Positions 1-12,910 of a stretch of DNA of 64,000 bases are shown here, piece after piece; positions within the stretch are counted from its first letter, which is position 1; every line of letters begins with the position of its first letter. Below the pieces are notes generated by a model. It searched no databases. It was not told the DNA's origin and worked only from the letters and a program-made list of their open reading frames with translations. The position numbers and the translations under genes are program-made. The DNA comes from Aradus depressus (Eukaryota; Arthropoda; Insecta; Hemiptera; Aradidae): NCBI GenBank assembly GCA_963662175.1, contig OY759214.1, positions 1,426,001 to 1,490,000 on the forward strand. Reading direction: 5' to 3'.

Positions 1-171
1 GTTTTCCGATCTCCAGATCCCAAATATGAAAAAAAAATTTCTCTCTGTATGTCTGTATGTGGGTACCTATGTCTATGGATAGAAAATTCAAAAACCCTAA
101 TAACGTAAGTATGAGGATTTATGAACCCCTATGTAAATCAACTGTTGAATAAGCGCAAATGGTCGACTGGT

Positions 172-281
172 AAGTTTATTTTACCTCCCAGATAAAATAA
201 ACTAAGAACCTCGGCCGGGTTTCGAACCCATGACCTTAAGCTCAGAAAACAAGCACGCATACCACTGAGCTACAGGCGCCC
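172..281 (-). repeat. tRNA-derived SINE, head fragment
   Basis: Read on the minus strand this begins with a tRNA-like head containing an A-box-like GTAGCTCAGTGGTATG and a B-box GGTTCGAAACC, followed by the GGCCGAGG stretch typical of this window's SINE family. Only the head and the first part of the body are present. A plus-strand body copy starts about 110 bp downstream, so the two lie head to head. It is not a functional tRNA gene: there is no cloverleaf 3' half. Confidence 0.75.
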
Positions 282-394
282 TAAAATGAAATAGAATGGA
301 AAGCACTATTGCCGTGGTAACTATACCAACTGACGACTTTTATTAATTTAAGAGAATATAAATATAATACTGCTAGCAGTATTATATATGTTAT

Positions 395-702
395 CCTTCT
401 GAGCTCAAGGTCGTGGGTTCGAAACCCGGCCGAGGCCCTTAGTTTATTTTATCTCGGAGGTAAAATAAACTTAAGCACGCCGTCCTTCGGATGGAATGTT
501 AAGCGATGGTCCCGAGCCTGTACGTTGTCAGGTACTCGTTAAAGACCCCTGTCCTAGGTGAATAAAAATTTAGGGTTGGCAAAATTTAGGACTCCCATAG
601 TAGAGTCGGGCTCATGTCCACCAGAGTGATGAAATAGTGCTCTGGTAGTAGGCGATATGACCTTGTAGTTAAAGCCCGGGCATGAGTCATAATAACTAAC
701 TA
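395..702 (+). repeat. tRNA-derived SINE, body without 5' head
   Basis: This copy starts at TTCTGAGCTCAAGG, inside the tRNA-like region after the A box. It runs through the B box, the conserved central motif TCCTTCGGATGG and the tail GGGCATGAGTCATAATAACTAAC. The copy at 13259 starts at the same internal base, which suggests a shared truncated source. Confidence 0.75.
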
Positions 703-819
703 ACTTATATATGTTATGTATTCTATACTTCTAAAATTTCGAGGCCAGCTAAGTGCCACGGCCACCAAATAGCTTCCTCATAGTCGGGGGTCTATTGCGA
801 TTAATACCGAGCTGGTTAC

Positions 820-927
820 CTTGGTGATGGGCGGTGAGAAAGCAGTGAAGCGAGTGGCTGCATCGTACAGGTCATCCTCCTCGTCAGAAGACAGGGGTGT
901 GGAGCCCTCTGATGGCAGCGGGGCCAA
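820..927 (-). CDS. single internal exon of an unidentified minus-strand gene
   Basis: On the minus strand a pyrimidine-rich acceptor (CTGTGTTTCAG) is followed by 36 open codons and a donor (CACCAAG then GTAACC). The translation is acidic and serine-rich, including SSDEEDDLYDAATRF and ending FSPPITK. Its 108 bp are a whole number of codons, and it is GC-richer than its surroundings, as the other coding exons here are. I see no second exon in phase nearby; the neighbouring exons are probably beyond the left edge or in unrecognised intronic DNA. The plus strand also has a short open frame here, which I take to be its shadow. The family is not recognised; the open-frame and splice-site evidence is moderate. 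Confidence 0.5.
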
Positions 928-937
928 CTGAAACACA

Positions 938-2300
938 GGTAACAGTCAACATTCTGTTCAACCTCATCCGACGACACACCAGAAAGAAGGCAAAAGTAAT
1001 CCAAAAACATAAACCAGGCCTTTGTAAACCAAGAAAACTATTATTAATATCGAAAGTTGGAAGAGTCAAAATCAAAATTTAAATCGATATTGAACAACAA
1101 AAAGTAAAAATAATGTTAAAAAAAAGGTGCAAAAAGCGGCAGGTTGGGAGCTTGCAAGGAGGCCCGTCAGTCCTTCAGGTCCCAGCTGGGGCTGTTGCTG
1201 AATTTTTTATCGATTACACAATTACCCCTATACTTTGTGTAGGTGGGTAAGTAAAATGGGTGGTAACCTGTAGATCGCCGGGTGGTCACCAAATAGCTAG
1301 TCCTTCCCTTCCCAGTTAGTGTTTATAAGGAAGTGAAGGAAACTAATTAAACGGAGACTCTAACGAATATAGAGATTAAAGATTCAAACGGTATTAGGAA
1401 GATCTCGAAGTGTTGAAGACCTGCGCAATGGCCTTCGGGATATGCGTTTTGTTCTGACAATGTCGCTAACTTTATATACAAACACAGGTTTTGTCACTTC
1501 TTTCAAATAAACATTTCAGTCCTACTTTTAAATGATAACAATACAATAATAGCATGAAAGTTACAACAATTATTGTAGTTATCTCTCTTACAACAATTAT
1601 TGTAGTTATCTCAATAAAGAAAATAATTATGGAATGTGTTAAATTGTTTAAAGAAAACTAGCTTTACATAAAATAAGATACATAGCAATTATCATACAAT
1701 TAAACGAGTCTCCTTTATAATTCTAATTGCAGAAATAATGATATTTTGTTATAAAAAATGTTATAAAACATGAAACAAAAAAATATATTTAATTATTTTA
1801 AAATATAGTTAATATTTTTCTTTTATTTGTAATAAAAATATTCTTTGGAACATTGAAGTAAACTAACATTATATTCATTTCTAATTAATAATTCATAGTA
1901 TAAATGTTTGAATTACCTGGATAGTGGAGCCCTGAGAAGACAGTGTGCCTAATTATAAACTAAAAACATAAATAGTGTATTAAATAAAAACGTTTCTAAG
2001 AAATAAATAAAGATAAGTTAAAAGACAGAGACGACGTGACGTGGAAGCAGACCCACTGACTGGCGGCTCTACGCAGTAAAAATATCTGGTGGAGCTTAAA
2101 ATAGCTACTACATTTTAACAATAGCATTGATTTATATATATATACTTGAGTAGGTGTTTAAGGAGCTTCCTTCTGAAGTAACACCTGTCCAATGTACTTC
2201 CTCGTCGCAATACCTGTCCAATGTACTTCCTCGTCGCAATTGAAACGTTTAAACAACTAGGTTTATAGTTTATACTAGTTATTGTACGTTCCAAATGGAG
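938..2300. other. AT-rich non-coding stretch
   Basis: I see no supported gene here. A GC-richer patch at 1135-1200 is open on both strands but has no usable donor on the minus strand, so it is not called. A 30-bp direct duplication (ACAACAATTATTGTAGTTATC) lies near 1562-1612. Confidence 0.4.
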
Positions 2301-2626
2301 GGCGCTGGTAGCTCAGTGGTATGCATGCTTGCTTACTGAGCTCAAGACAACCGGTTCGAAACCCTGCCGTGACCTTTAGGTGTTTTATCTGGAGGGTAAA
2401 AAAACCTTGAGCACGCTGTCTTTCGGATGGGACGTTAAGCGACTGTCCCGAGCTTATACGATATCAGGTACTCGTCAATGAGCCCCTACCCTAGATTAAT
2501 AAAAATTTAGGATTATCATAGTAGTGTCGGGCTCATGTCCACTAGTACGACAAAAGAGCGCTCTGGTAGTAACCATTGTGACCACGAAGTTAAAAGCCCG
2601 GGCATAAGTCAAAATAACTATCTAAC
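2301..2626 (+). repeat. tRNA-derived SINE, near full length
   Basis: This is the most complete plus-strand copy. It has the head GGCGCTGGTAGCTCAGTGG, the B box GGTTCGAAACC, a central GGATGGGACGTTAAGCGA, then the segment running through CTCATGTCCACTAG and GCTCTGGTAGTA, and ends at CATAAGTCAAAATAACTA. It serves as the reference for the family in this window. Confidence 0.8.
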
Positions 2627-3212
2627 TGTAATTCAAATCGGACAACACATATATCGTTGAAATGTATGTTGAGTCTTGAGAGGAGTATGATTGTATCTCC
2701 TCGATTTCCGCTCCCCTCTAGAATTTATTTATAATCTGAGTCTCACAAAAATCGCTCATTGGAAAGTTGCAGTTAAATTTGTGGAAGAGCTTGACATTCG
2801 GATGACCGGCGCAAGGACTCTTCAGTTTTCAAAATTATTAAATAATTTTTTTGATCCCGAATGGCTCGGAGTTTGAGGGGCCCCATAATGCAGTTAATAC
2901 TTGCATATTTAAAATTCTACGGTTGAAGTTGCTATACATTTAGTATTCCTTCAATAAGGAGCACTAAACTCTCCAATGTGAGTGTTTGAATACTGCGGCT
3001 GCTTATCAAACTAATTCCAGCAGCTACAAACAACTTTCAAACACATCTCTTCTAATAATATTTCCCTCACTGATGAGACGTTAACTTTGAATCATGATTC
3101 CCATCAGTAATGTCAGTCGGAGAGAAAACGGTATCAATTGGTATTACCCCCCATTTCCGGCCCCCTGAATCAACAAATGAAGTAAAATTCTTGTCTGTCA
3201 GTTTGTGATTAT

Positions 3213-3236
3213 GTGTGTGTGTGTGTGTGTGTGTGT
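3213..3236. repeat. (GT)n microsatellite
   Basis: A short run of GT dinucleotides. It explains the open frames that read as alternating Cys-Val or His-Thr in this place. Confidence 0.9.
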
Positions 3237-3945
3237 ATCTCAGTGGACACGATAACTCCCGATACAACGTATATATCTACACGGGATGGATACGTCCCCG
3301 TTTATTTTCTGCCAAATTGCCCAAAGACACATTACATTTACACATTAATATATTTTTATTATGCATTTATTTATTTTTTATCTTATCTTATTTTCTGCTT
3401 TCTAAATTAATTTTATTTTTAACCTTGGCTGGGCATCCTTCCTTCTCTTTTATAATCAACCACCGTACTATGCTCGGTCGATTTATATTTATATTTATAT
3501 ATATTATCAATTTTATCTCTTCCTTAGTTGTATGGATTTGCTTTTTTTCTTTTTTACTTATTCTCTTTTATTTTTGTAGATACTTTTATTTATTTTGTTT
3601 CATCATATAGAAGTTGTTAATTTTATGTTTTTTCCTGTTTTTTTTATTTCCTGTTTATCTATTTTTTAGTTGTATAGTTTTTCTCCAATTTAGCACTAAT
3701 TTTTATTTACCTACCTATCTTTTTATTTCTTTGTTCTGATACTATATTTCATTGTTTCATTTTCATCACTCTCTGTATGTATTTATTCTTAGGGGACCTC
3801 GGTCCCAGAATAATAAAATTTATTTTCATTTCATTTCATTCATTTCAAAGATGAAAGCAGTTTAGAGAGAGAGTGAAAACTTGGTTGTTGCAAATAATTC
3901 AAGCTGGGGAAGTGTATTGCTGTTGTTTCCCATACAACCTTTTTC

Positions 3946-4070
3946 CCTTTATCATCTGAGTTTCCTCCTATTTTACTTTTATCATCATAGTTTCCTCCTA
4001 TTTTACCTTTATCATCATAGTTTCCTTCTATTTTACCTTTATCATCATAGTTTCCCCCTATTTTCCCCTT
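3946..4070. repeat. 30-bp minisatellite, about 4 copies
   Basis: The unit TTTATCATCATAGTTTCC plus TCCTATTTTACC repeats about four times with small changes. Because 30 is a multiple of three, open frames appear on both strands, but there is no evidence of coding. Confidence 0.85.
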
Positions 4071-4199
4071 AGTCATACCACACTTCTATTTATTTTCTTA
4101 TTTTCGTCACATTGTATAAAAAAATATTCCTACTTAAGTTGAAAAAATTTAAACAGCTCCAGATAGTGAAATATCGAAAAAATTAACTCATTTGAATAC

Positions 4200-4351
4200 C
4201 GTTAATATATGCAGTCTGATAACGCATTTGATAAGAAGGACGAATTTTCGACAAGTTTGGGAAGGACGACTTGACGACGGGAGCGCGTGGCTAGTCTGTT
4301 CGCTCGAGCTGCAGGTACTTGCAGGTTCTCTGCTTCAACTCCAAGTACAAG
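4200..4351 (+). other. candidate 5' non-coding exon of the GMC gene
   Basis: A GC-richer stretch ends in a good donor (AGTACAA then GTGAGTAC). It could splice to the acceptor at 5350. This is inference only; no start site or conserved protein supports it. Confidence 0.2.
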
Positions 4352-4912
4352 TGAGTACAACAGTCCACATTGTTATCAGCAGAGTCAGTTGCCAGGATGA
4401 GCCAGCCTTCATGCCTGAACCCTCCCCCTACCTACTTACAATTTTTTTTGTCTTGAGTTATTTCACTAAGGTAGCCTAACGTAGAAAATATATCGGGAGT
4501 TCTGGTGATGACCAACTTCTTTCTCCCCTCCTCAACTCACTTATTTACTATTTGAATAGGTAGTTGAAATGTAATTTCAATTCATATATTATTCAAGCGT
4601 TTGTTTCATCATAAAATAAATTTGAAATTGAGTATCGTAACCTTTTTTTTAAATTATTATTAATGCTTAATTGATTAAAATACAAAAGAAGACGTAATGC
4701 TCTGTTTTCCTAATGAAGTTAAGAATATTCCTTTATCCATTCATCAGTTAGGTATTTTCTTTTTATGTACCTTTCGCATTTATACACCTAAACCTTTTTT
4801 ATGTACTGATTATTTTTTCTGTTGCAGCAAATATTTAAAATCTTTATGTTGCTCTATTTCACCAGCTATTGAGTTCTTATTTGGATCGTATTCCATTATT
4901 TGCTGTCAGAGT

Positions 4913-4995
4913 TAGTTATTGTGACTCCAGTGTGTGTCCAGACTTTAACTACGAGGTCATATTGCCTACTACCAGAAGGGGAGGTCGTGGGGACA
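4913..4995 (-). repeat. SINE tail fragment
   Basis: This matches the tail of the tRNA-derived SINE family in reverse orientation (AGTTATTGTGACTC, ACTACGAGGTCATATTGCC, CTACTACCAGA). Head and centre are missing. Confidence 0.65.
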
Positions 4996-5353
4996 TAAAC
5001 ATAAAACTACTTAGTTAAGAATGTAAATAGAGCGAATGTCTGAATGTCCTTCTATGTGTCCGAACATTACGCGAAAACGACTGGACGTATATTCACCAAA
5101 TTTAGGCACTTTTATAGGGAGAAGGATGCTAGATGGGTAAATCAGCTTTCAGCCATTTTTAGAATAAGTCGATTCAAATTACAAAAATATAAGCCATATG
5201 ACGGAATTTGTTTTAAGGCAGTCGCAACTTTATATGCAGATTGAGAAGGTCCACTGAATATCAATCTACAAGAAGGGTTTAGAGAAAGAGCAGAAACTTA
5301 GTTGATTACAAATATTTCATGCATGATCACCAATTGTCTGCCTTGTGTAGGTG

Positions 5354-8300
5354 ATGATCGGAGACGCAAGCCGGGTGGTGGAGTTCCTGACTGCTCTGGC
5401 CGCTGGACTCGCCTACTTCAACTATCCCGCGGTGGACCCCAACCTGAGAGCTATCGATGTCTCCTCCAGCCAGTTGAAGGAAGAGTACGACTTCATCATC
5501 GTCGGAGCTGGAAGTGCAGGTAACATACACATAATGTTATGGATACACACAATACAACTGATATGAGCTCTCTGTTGCTGTCCAGAGTAGGGTCGTATTT
5601 TTTTTTTCAACTCCTTCCTCTCCCAGTTATTGAGCAGGATTTCCTCCTTCTTATTCAGGAACCAGATTTCACTCGGATATGTGACGATTGGTCTTGTACT
5701 GTATTGTACATGGTTAATTTGCCGTATCGGGGCCGGCGCTTTTTTCATTTTCTTTGAATGATTGTAATTTAATTCGAAATATTTTCATTTACCCAACAGT
5801 AAAAATTTGCACATACGGCGGTGGCAGGGGGGGGGAGGGTTTGTTTTGAAGGTCTCTGAAATCTCTTAAGGTCCTGACATGCTCTTACTACCTGGAAAAC
5901 ACAATTTTCGAGCTTCACCTTATATTAGGTATTAATGTACTAATCGTAAGTAAACTCTCGCTTATCCAGTTCCATTTAAACCGCATTATACGGCTGTACT
6001 TTAGCAAAATATATATTTTTTTGTTCCCCTTTCAATTGAATATTGTTTAAATCTAGACAAAACTAATTAAGGAAGGTAATATCCTGAACCTCTGGAAACG
6101 AGCTAGCTTATGGTACCAGTACTGTCACTTTTGAACTTCGTACTGACAATGGCCTAATCGAAACCCGGTCACTTTATGTATTTATTTTTGAGAAATTAGA
6201 CAATATAAAAGTTAAACTAGTTCTGTTTTTATTTATGATGCTAACGTGGCAACACTGGATTCAGTTGATTTTCTTCTTTACCGTTGGGTACCATGAGCCT
6301 ATTTTTATTTTTTTCATTATTAATGTTTTATTGATTAAAATACAAAATAGTCTTATTAGAAGTACATTGTTGGATTTTTTTAATAAGGTGAAGAGTATTC
6401 AATACATTTGGCATTTATCTATTTTCTGTTGCTATACACAAAACATTTCAAAGCTTTCTGTTTTTATATTTCCCTGGCTCTTGAGTTTCTATTTATATCT
6501 TATACCATCATTTGCTGTAAGATATTTCTATCTAAAAGTGTGAAAGTTTAATTCATATACACTAGGCTGATTTGTATAATATGCCTGACTTCTTTTTTTT
6601 TTTTTTTTATACAAATATTATTCACAACTGCAAATGTGCTAAAATAGTTAAATATGGTCAAAATGTTAAGAGGGGAAAAATCATCCAGTGGTGACACTAT
6701 CCTAGTTGCACTCATTTATAACTAACTCATTGTCACTGCTGCTACTAAAAAGGTCTCTAGCCATTAGCGCTTAAGCCGTCGTTGGGGAAGTGTGGCAGAA
6801 TGGAGGGCACGGGCTAGAGGATTACTGTGGGAACTAAGGGAGGAAAATAACTTTTTGTATCTGGATTTACAGCCGGCCGTAGTAGCAGTTTAAATAAATA
6901 AATTTAAAAAAGACCTATTTTCCCTCTACGCGGCGGACGGGTGGTATGGCCCCTCAGGGGTCTGGCACACCCGAAAAAAAGGTAGCCAGGGGCACCCAAC
7001 GAAGAGACAGGCTAGGCCAGGGTGCAAGCAACAGCACCTCCGGGCCACTCTCTCTCATGTATAACTGTGTAAGCACTAGACTTAATCATGGAGAGTTATT
7101 GTGACTCATGGCCGGGCTTTAACTACATGCTCATATTGCCTACTACCAGAGCTCTCTTTCGTCGTTCTGTGGGACATGAGCCTGACTCTACTATGGGAGT
7201 CCTAAATTTTACCTATCCAGGTTCGTTCTCCTAAGATAGGTAGGGGTCTTTAACGAGGACCTGACTTCGTACAGGCTCGGGACTATCAATTAACGTCCCA
7301 TCCGAAGGACGGCTTTCACAAGATTTTTTTACCTCTCACATAAAAAATAAATATATTCATATACTTCATATTATAAAGCACATATGACAATACATTATTT
7401 TTCGGGTGCACCTTGCGACATCACCGAATACATACATACCAAAGATGTAACGAATATTCGAGTTTGCATTTGGATTCGCGAATATTCGCACCCACTAAAA
7501 CATTCACATTCATATTCACAGAAAACCTGAGAATGTTCCTAGAAGTAAATGGTATCATAATACGAGGACAAAGAAAAGAACACATTTTTTTTACAATTTG
7601 TTTTATTTTTTGGAAATTCAATTACATAACACCATAATAAGTATTTTAAGTAAAAAAAAAACAAGGGAAATAACGAATATACTCGTATATTCATAAAATA
7701 TTCTTACTAAAAGTATATATCAACTTGAGATGCTATTAATAGCTAATCACATTACTTTAATAAATATAATAACATCAGAATTAATGAACATAATGCACAC
7801 GACATTATTACTATTTACCATAATTACCAAAAATATTTTGGATTCGAAGAATGTCACAAATATTATTAAAGTTTGGCATAGCGTACTTAGGTCAAATATA
7901 ATAAGTTTATTATACATATTATGAACACAAATAAAAAAGTTTCTAGGAGTCGCCATGAAATATTATTGTTATTTTATGTTAAAATTCGATAAACAGATAA
8001 GAATTTAAATGCAACAGAGAAGCAACTTAATTCATAACCTATGACGCGTTTACCGCGTTCCCCGTCTATCTCAGATCGGTGGTATCGGATACAAAAATAA
8101 ATGTGTAGCAATCTCATCCTGTAACAGATAGCGCAAATGGCTGCCACAACCCACTCCTACACCGACAAGATCAATATTAGCATTTGCGAATATCGATTGC
8201 GAATATTTGCAATCGTTAATGTTAAAATCATACATTCGTTATATCTACATTTATGTAGTGTATAATATGTATGTAAAATAAAGTTGAAATTCACTGGAAA

Positions 8301-10954
8301 ATTGTATTTAGTTTGAAGTTGATATCAACTCTATTGCTGAGGCCAGGTAAATATAAGGATCCTTCTACTAAGACTTACCTGCAAACCGACTGAATATTAG
8401 TTAGAAAGGAATAAACTACTATATAAGTCTTCCATTTTGGAAGTCGGGTTACTTGGAGGCCTCCATGAGCCGGATAGTCACCGGCAGCCGACTAACTACT
8501 AATAATGTCCAAGTATAAATAAATGGTGGTTTGTTGGAAGGGAGTGTGTTGGCGAACCGACTGACGGAGATACCCGAGTGGACGGTCCTGCTGCTCGAGT
8601 ACGGACACGAAGAGACTGTCTTCACAGACACCCCCCTCCTCTGCTACGACCTCTGGAATAGTGTTGTTGACTGGAACTATACCACAACTCGACAGCCCAA
8701 TGCCTGTTACTGTAAGTTTCATTAAAAAAAAAAATCTAAAAAAAAGTGTTGTTTGTATGTTGGGGTTATATCTTACACATTTAGACAAAATCTTTCCCTC
8801 TGTAGGACCCTCTGGACACAGAACCCTAAACATTGTAATGGGTGGCTATTTGTACATTGGATATTTTTGTAAACCATAAGATTTTTACCATTGACAATTT
8901 AAACGTTTGACTCTGCCTATTCAGGAAAACGTTTTAGGATAAACATGAGAGAGATATAGAGAGTTGTTTCATGTTTTCTCAGATGCTATTTATGTGAAAA
9001 AGTAACTAAATAATGCAGGACATTTTTATTTTTAAAATTTTCTATTCTCTACATTTGTTCGCTAAAGTTAGAAATAACACAGATAAAAAACAGGTTCGTA
9101 GAGCGAAGGGCGCACGTGACCTCCACATTAGCAATATCAACTTGACACTATCGATTGTCTTCAGATATTCTGTTCGCATAAATACCTCAACGACGGGTAA
9201 CAGCTATTTTACATAATTTTGCTTTGTTATTTTATTGTTGGTTGTTTCCGGCATTTTTTTCCAGAGGTGTCTTCTTGTTTTATTGGACGATATTTCGGGA
9301 CACTTACACGTCCCTTGGGGAAGGGACGTGAAAGTGTCCCGAAATATCGTCCAATAAAACAAGAAGACACCTCTGGAAAAAAATGCCGGAAACAACCAAC
9401 AATACATCCCAGAGAAGCTTAAGAAACACATTGTTATTTAATTTCAAGATTTATAATTAATAATATAGTTACGAATAACGATGTTGAAATATTTTTTTTA
9501 TTTCCGCAGCCTATGATGGATATTGCCGATACCCGAGAGGACGAGTGATTGGCGGAAGTAGCACCCTCAACTTCATGGTGTACAGCCGAGGAAACCGAAG
9601 AGACTACGACAGATGGGCGGCAATGGGGAACGACGGCTGGTCCTACCAGGAAGTCATGCCTTATTTTCTTCTGTCTGAGGACAACCAAAACGAAGAGTAC
9701 ATCCAGAACGGATACCACAACGTCGGAGGATACCTGACTGTCTCAGAACCTAGCTACCACACCCCACTGAGAGACGCATTCCTCCAGGGAGGCGAACAGA
9801 TAGGATTTGGGGTTGGCGATTGCAATGGGCCCCGACAAACGGGTTTTATGCGGGTCCAAGGGACCCTGAGAAACGGATCTAGATGTTCTACCGGTAAAGC
9901 CTATCTGCGACCTGTTCGCAATCGCACCAATTTACACGTAGCGGAAGGCGCTTATGTGACGAAGGTTAATTTCGAAGGTACCAAAGCTGTTAGCGTCACT
10001 TTTGTCAGAGACAATCAACAAATAACAATCAAAGCCAACAAAGAAGTGATCATGTCTGCGGGAGCTGTAAACACTCCCAAGATTCTGATGCTGTCTGGTG
10101 TCGGCCCCACGGATCAGCTGCAACAGTTCAATATACCAATTATAAAAAATTTAAGTGTTGGAATGAACCTTCAAGATCATCAAGGTGCACCGCTCTTTTA
10201 CGCAGTGAATCCTCCAGTTTCCATAGCTGCCAACGATTATGAAAGTGCGGAAGCCATTTACCAATATGCTCAGCCGTCCGGGAATGGTCCTCTCACGGTC
10301 CCAGGAGGCATCGAGTCAGTGGCCTTCTTGAACAGTTCTTTCAGTGATCCCTCCCTTGACTACCCCGACGTAGAAATACACTTCTCCTCTCTCAATCTTC
10401 AGTTGACAAATGACCAGCACGTTTGGTTCGGCCTAGGACTTATCCTACATCCTCTTTCAAGAGGTCGGGTCACTCTCCAGTCATCAAATCCGTTTGAAAT
10501 TCCCCTAATCAACACAAATTATTTTGACGTTCCACAAGATTTAGAAGTGGCTGTCCAAGTGCTAAAATATGTGAACGCTGTTGCCAATTCAAAAGCTCTA
10601 CAAGAATTCAACAGTACCCTAGTCACATCTTATTACCCCACATGCCTGCAATATCAAGTTTTTTCTGATGAATTTTATAGATGTGTTGTTCAAACAAATA
10701 CTACAACGATATTTCACCCTTCATGTACGTGTAAAATGGGGCCCAACACGGATCCAGGAGCTGTGGTTGATGCAAGACTTCGAATGTACGGTCTTCAGAA
10801 TATAAGAGTGATAGACACTTCTGTGATGCCTGCAGTGACTGGAGGGAACACGAACGCACCCACCATCATGATCGCAGAGAAAGGAGCGGATCTTATTAAA
10901 GCCGACTATGGAAAGCCCACCCACATTCCTCCCAACTTTTCCATGAATCTCTAA
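5354..10954 (+). CDS. GMC-family FAD oxidoreductase (glucose dehydrogenase-type)
   Basis: The coding exons are 5354-5519, 8541-8711 and 9510-10954. The phases agree (1, then 1), giving 593 residues, the usual family size. The protein oxidises an alcohol or sugar using FAD; the substrate is not predictable. Visible features are a hydrophobic N-terminus (EFLTALAAGLAYF), the dinucleotide fold FIIVGAGSAG at residues 47-56, GMC signature 1 (GRVIGGSSTLNF, about 123-134), signature 2 (GAVNTPKILMLSGVG) and the C-terminal catalytic block. In that block His515 lies in IFHPSCT, and GGNTNAP stands where the family has its second catalytic His/Asn. I chose ATG 5354 because it closely follows an acceptor at 5349-5350; a 5' exon is likely upstream and could extend the N-terminus. 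Intron 2 carries a large palindrome. No frameshift or stop was seen. Confidence 0.93.
7092..7335 (-). repeat. tRNA-derived SINE, head-truncated copy
   Basis: A reverse-orientation copy carrying the tail (GTGACTCATGGCCGGGC), the middle (GACATGAGCCTGACTC) and the central CCATCCGAAGGACGG motif. It stops before the tRNA-like head. It lies in intron 1 of the GMC gene. Confidence 0.75.
9234..9403. repeat. long palindrome in GMC intron 2 (foldback/MITE-like)
   Basis: Two arms of about 84 bp are near-perfect inverted repeats separated by only a few bases (centre GTCCCTTGGGGAAGGGAC). The left arm starts ATTGTTGGTTG and the right arm ends CAACCAACAAT. It sits about 105 bp upstream of the exon 3 acceptor. 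Confidence 0.9.
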
Positions 10955-11485
10955 ACATACTATAATTCTTTATTTTTTCAAACATTTGGAAAGGTTATTT
11001 CTTGTAACTTCCAGCTAATGTTGAGACTAGAATGCAATAGGAAAACAGTTAGATTTATCAGAATAAGCACAGTTAAGATAAATAGAGAATGGCGAAGAAA
11101 ACTGACAAAAAGGAGCACATAAATATTGACAAAACCATTGTATAAATACAATTAATCGATTGTTATTAATATACATAAAGTAATTTAGATTAGATTTTAG
11201 ATACATATTATGTACAAACGGGCGTCAAGGGTAGGAAGGACAAAGAAACGCGTTCCCGAACAATATTTATATCTCCATTGAATATAATTAGGTCAAAAAA
11301 GTATGCAAGTCGGAGGATGCATGTTTGCCGCTCGTCAGTCTCTTGACTACCTACCTGGTTGACGACAATCCCTCTTTTCAATGCCCACACATCTGCCATC
11401 TCCCACCTAGCCCCGCTCTTGGGTTAGTCGACCCCCCCCCCTCTTATAATCATAATGTACAAATTAATAATAAACAAATAAACGC

Positions 11486-11590
11486 GCTGTCCATCCTTCG
11501 GATGGGACGTTAAATGATGGTCAAGCTCATGTCCACCAGATGAGAAAGAGCGCTCTGTTAGTAGGCGATTTGACCTTGAAGTTGAAGCCA
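11486..11590 (+). repeat. SINE fragment
   Basis: It matches the central TCCTTCGGATGGGACGTTAA motif and, after a deletion, the CTCATGTCCACCAGA to GACCTTGAAGTTGAAGCC tail of the family. Confidence 0.7.
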
Positions 11591-12832
11591 AATTAATTTA
11601 TGGTGTATATTAACGGATACAACAAAAAAATGATTAATTAAAATAACTTTAATTGATTCCCATTGTCTTCATTACGTGTTTAGAAAGGGCGGAGGGGGCC
11701 TGGTTGCAGAAAGTTGGTGATGGTTCTTAAAATAGCAAATATCCGCCATTCAACGTTCTAGCTTGTTATGAAATCTTAAAATCCTCTCTATGTATCTCAA
11801 TGCTACATGAGGTTGTAATATTTTCCACACTTTATATTATTTATTATTTTCCATACAGTAGCGATTTGTGAATGTGGAGGGATTACTAAACTAAGAAATG
11901 AGACATAATTAACAAAAGAAATTTCTCAAAAAGAGTCAACTCGATTTTTCCTCAATCAGTATTCCACATTTCCTAGATTATCCGCACATTGCCCGTTTGG
12001 CATGACATTGTTTCTGAAATTTTTTTTTTTTTTTCAAACAGCATCAAATAACTTAGAACGCTAACCAAACCGACACAGGTTGGGGTTTTCATCGGTTTGA
12101 CTCGACGGATGAAGAAGAACCAAGTGCATGGCCGCTTTAATGCATCTAAGAGCTGCATAATGAGCCCTAATCGAACCACGCAGTTCCAAGTTAATCCAAA
12201 ACCCACCAAATTATGACATTTTTCTGCCTTTTACTTGCCTGACTATAATATTTATAGAGCAAGTAATGTAATTCGACAGAAACTTCAGGTTTCTCATCAC
12301 CTGCTACCAAAAATAGAAAATCCTCTCATGTGTGGGTCTGTGAATAGAATAACTCGCAATATAATGAAATTTGAAATGTGAAATCGGAGCAGAATACTAC
12401 TAGGACGACACCTGTTTCAGCAAATAGGGTGAGGAAGACTTAATACAACAACTCTATTAACTGTCGATATAAAGAATGTATCGACACGAAATTTAATATG
12501 AATCAGAAATCCCTGAGTGAGACCTACTGATTTTCATACAAATAAAAAATTGGTTTCAGAGAGAGAGAGCGAAAACTCAGTTGATTAATTCGCACTCAGG
12601 GAATTTATTGACTTTTTTTACATCTCACAGCTCGGAAACGATTGCTAGGAAAAAAATTGTACATTTATATTGGTGTATCCTGACTAGGTACATCTTATAC
12701 AAACAAAATTTAAAAAAGAAACTGAAAGGTCAAGGTTCAAACGTAGATTGATTTGAGATCGATTGTGGCTCTCCTAGAGGCTATATAATAAATTAAAATG
12801 TTTTAAAAAATCAAGAATATATGTATAAAACA

Positions 12833-12838
12833 TTTATT
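12833..12838 (-). terminator. poly(A) signal of the cysteine-rich gene
   Basis: AATAAA on the minus strand, about 75 bp past the stop codon of the four-exon gene. Confidence 0.5.
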
Positions 12839-12910
12839 ACTGTTCAGTCAAAATGTTTCAAAAAACTTCATAAATATGAATAAAAACAGCTATTTTCTTT
12901 GTAAATCAAG

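Larger units (their letters stand above)
10955..12910. other. intergenic region between convergent genes
   Basis: This holds the 3' flank of the GMC gene, a partial SINE (11486-11590), a short C-run near 11431 and AT-rich DNA. A minus-strand stretch near 12050-12210 is open for about 45 codons but has no family match or splice support, so it is not called as a gene. Confidence 0.5.

Noticed and set aside
172..281. tRNA genes at SINE heads (A and B boxes present)
   Set aside because: Only the internal promoter half resembles tRNA; there is no complete cloverleaf, and the same sequence recurs fused to a SINE body.
1135..1200. Possible further exon of the 820-927 gene
   Set aside because: An acceptor-like TTCAG exists, but no donor occurs on that strand before the frame runs into low-complexity sequence.
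12050..12210. Minus-strand frame RAHYAALRCIKAAMHLVL as a small gene
   Set aside because: No splice sites in phase, no family, and it overlaps another open frame; probably chance or a relic.
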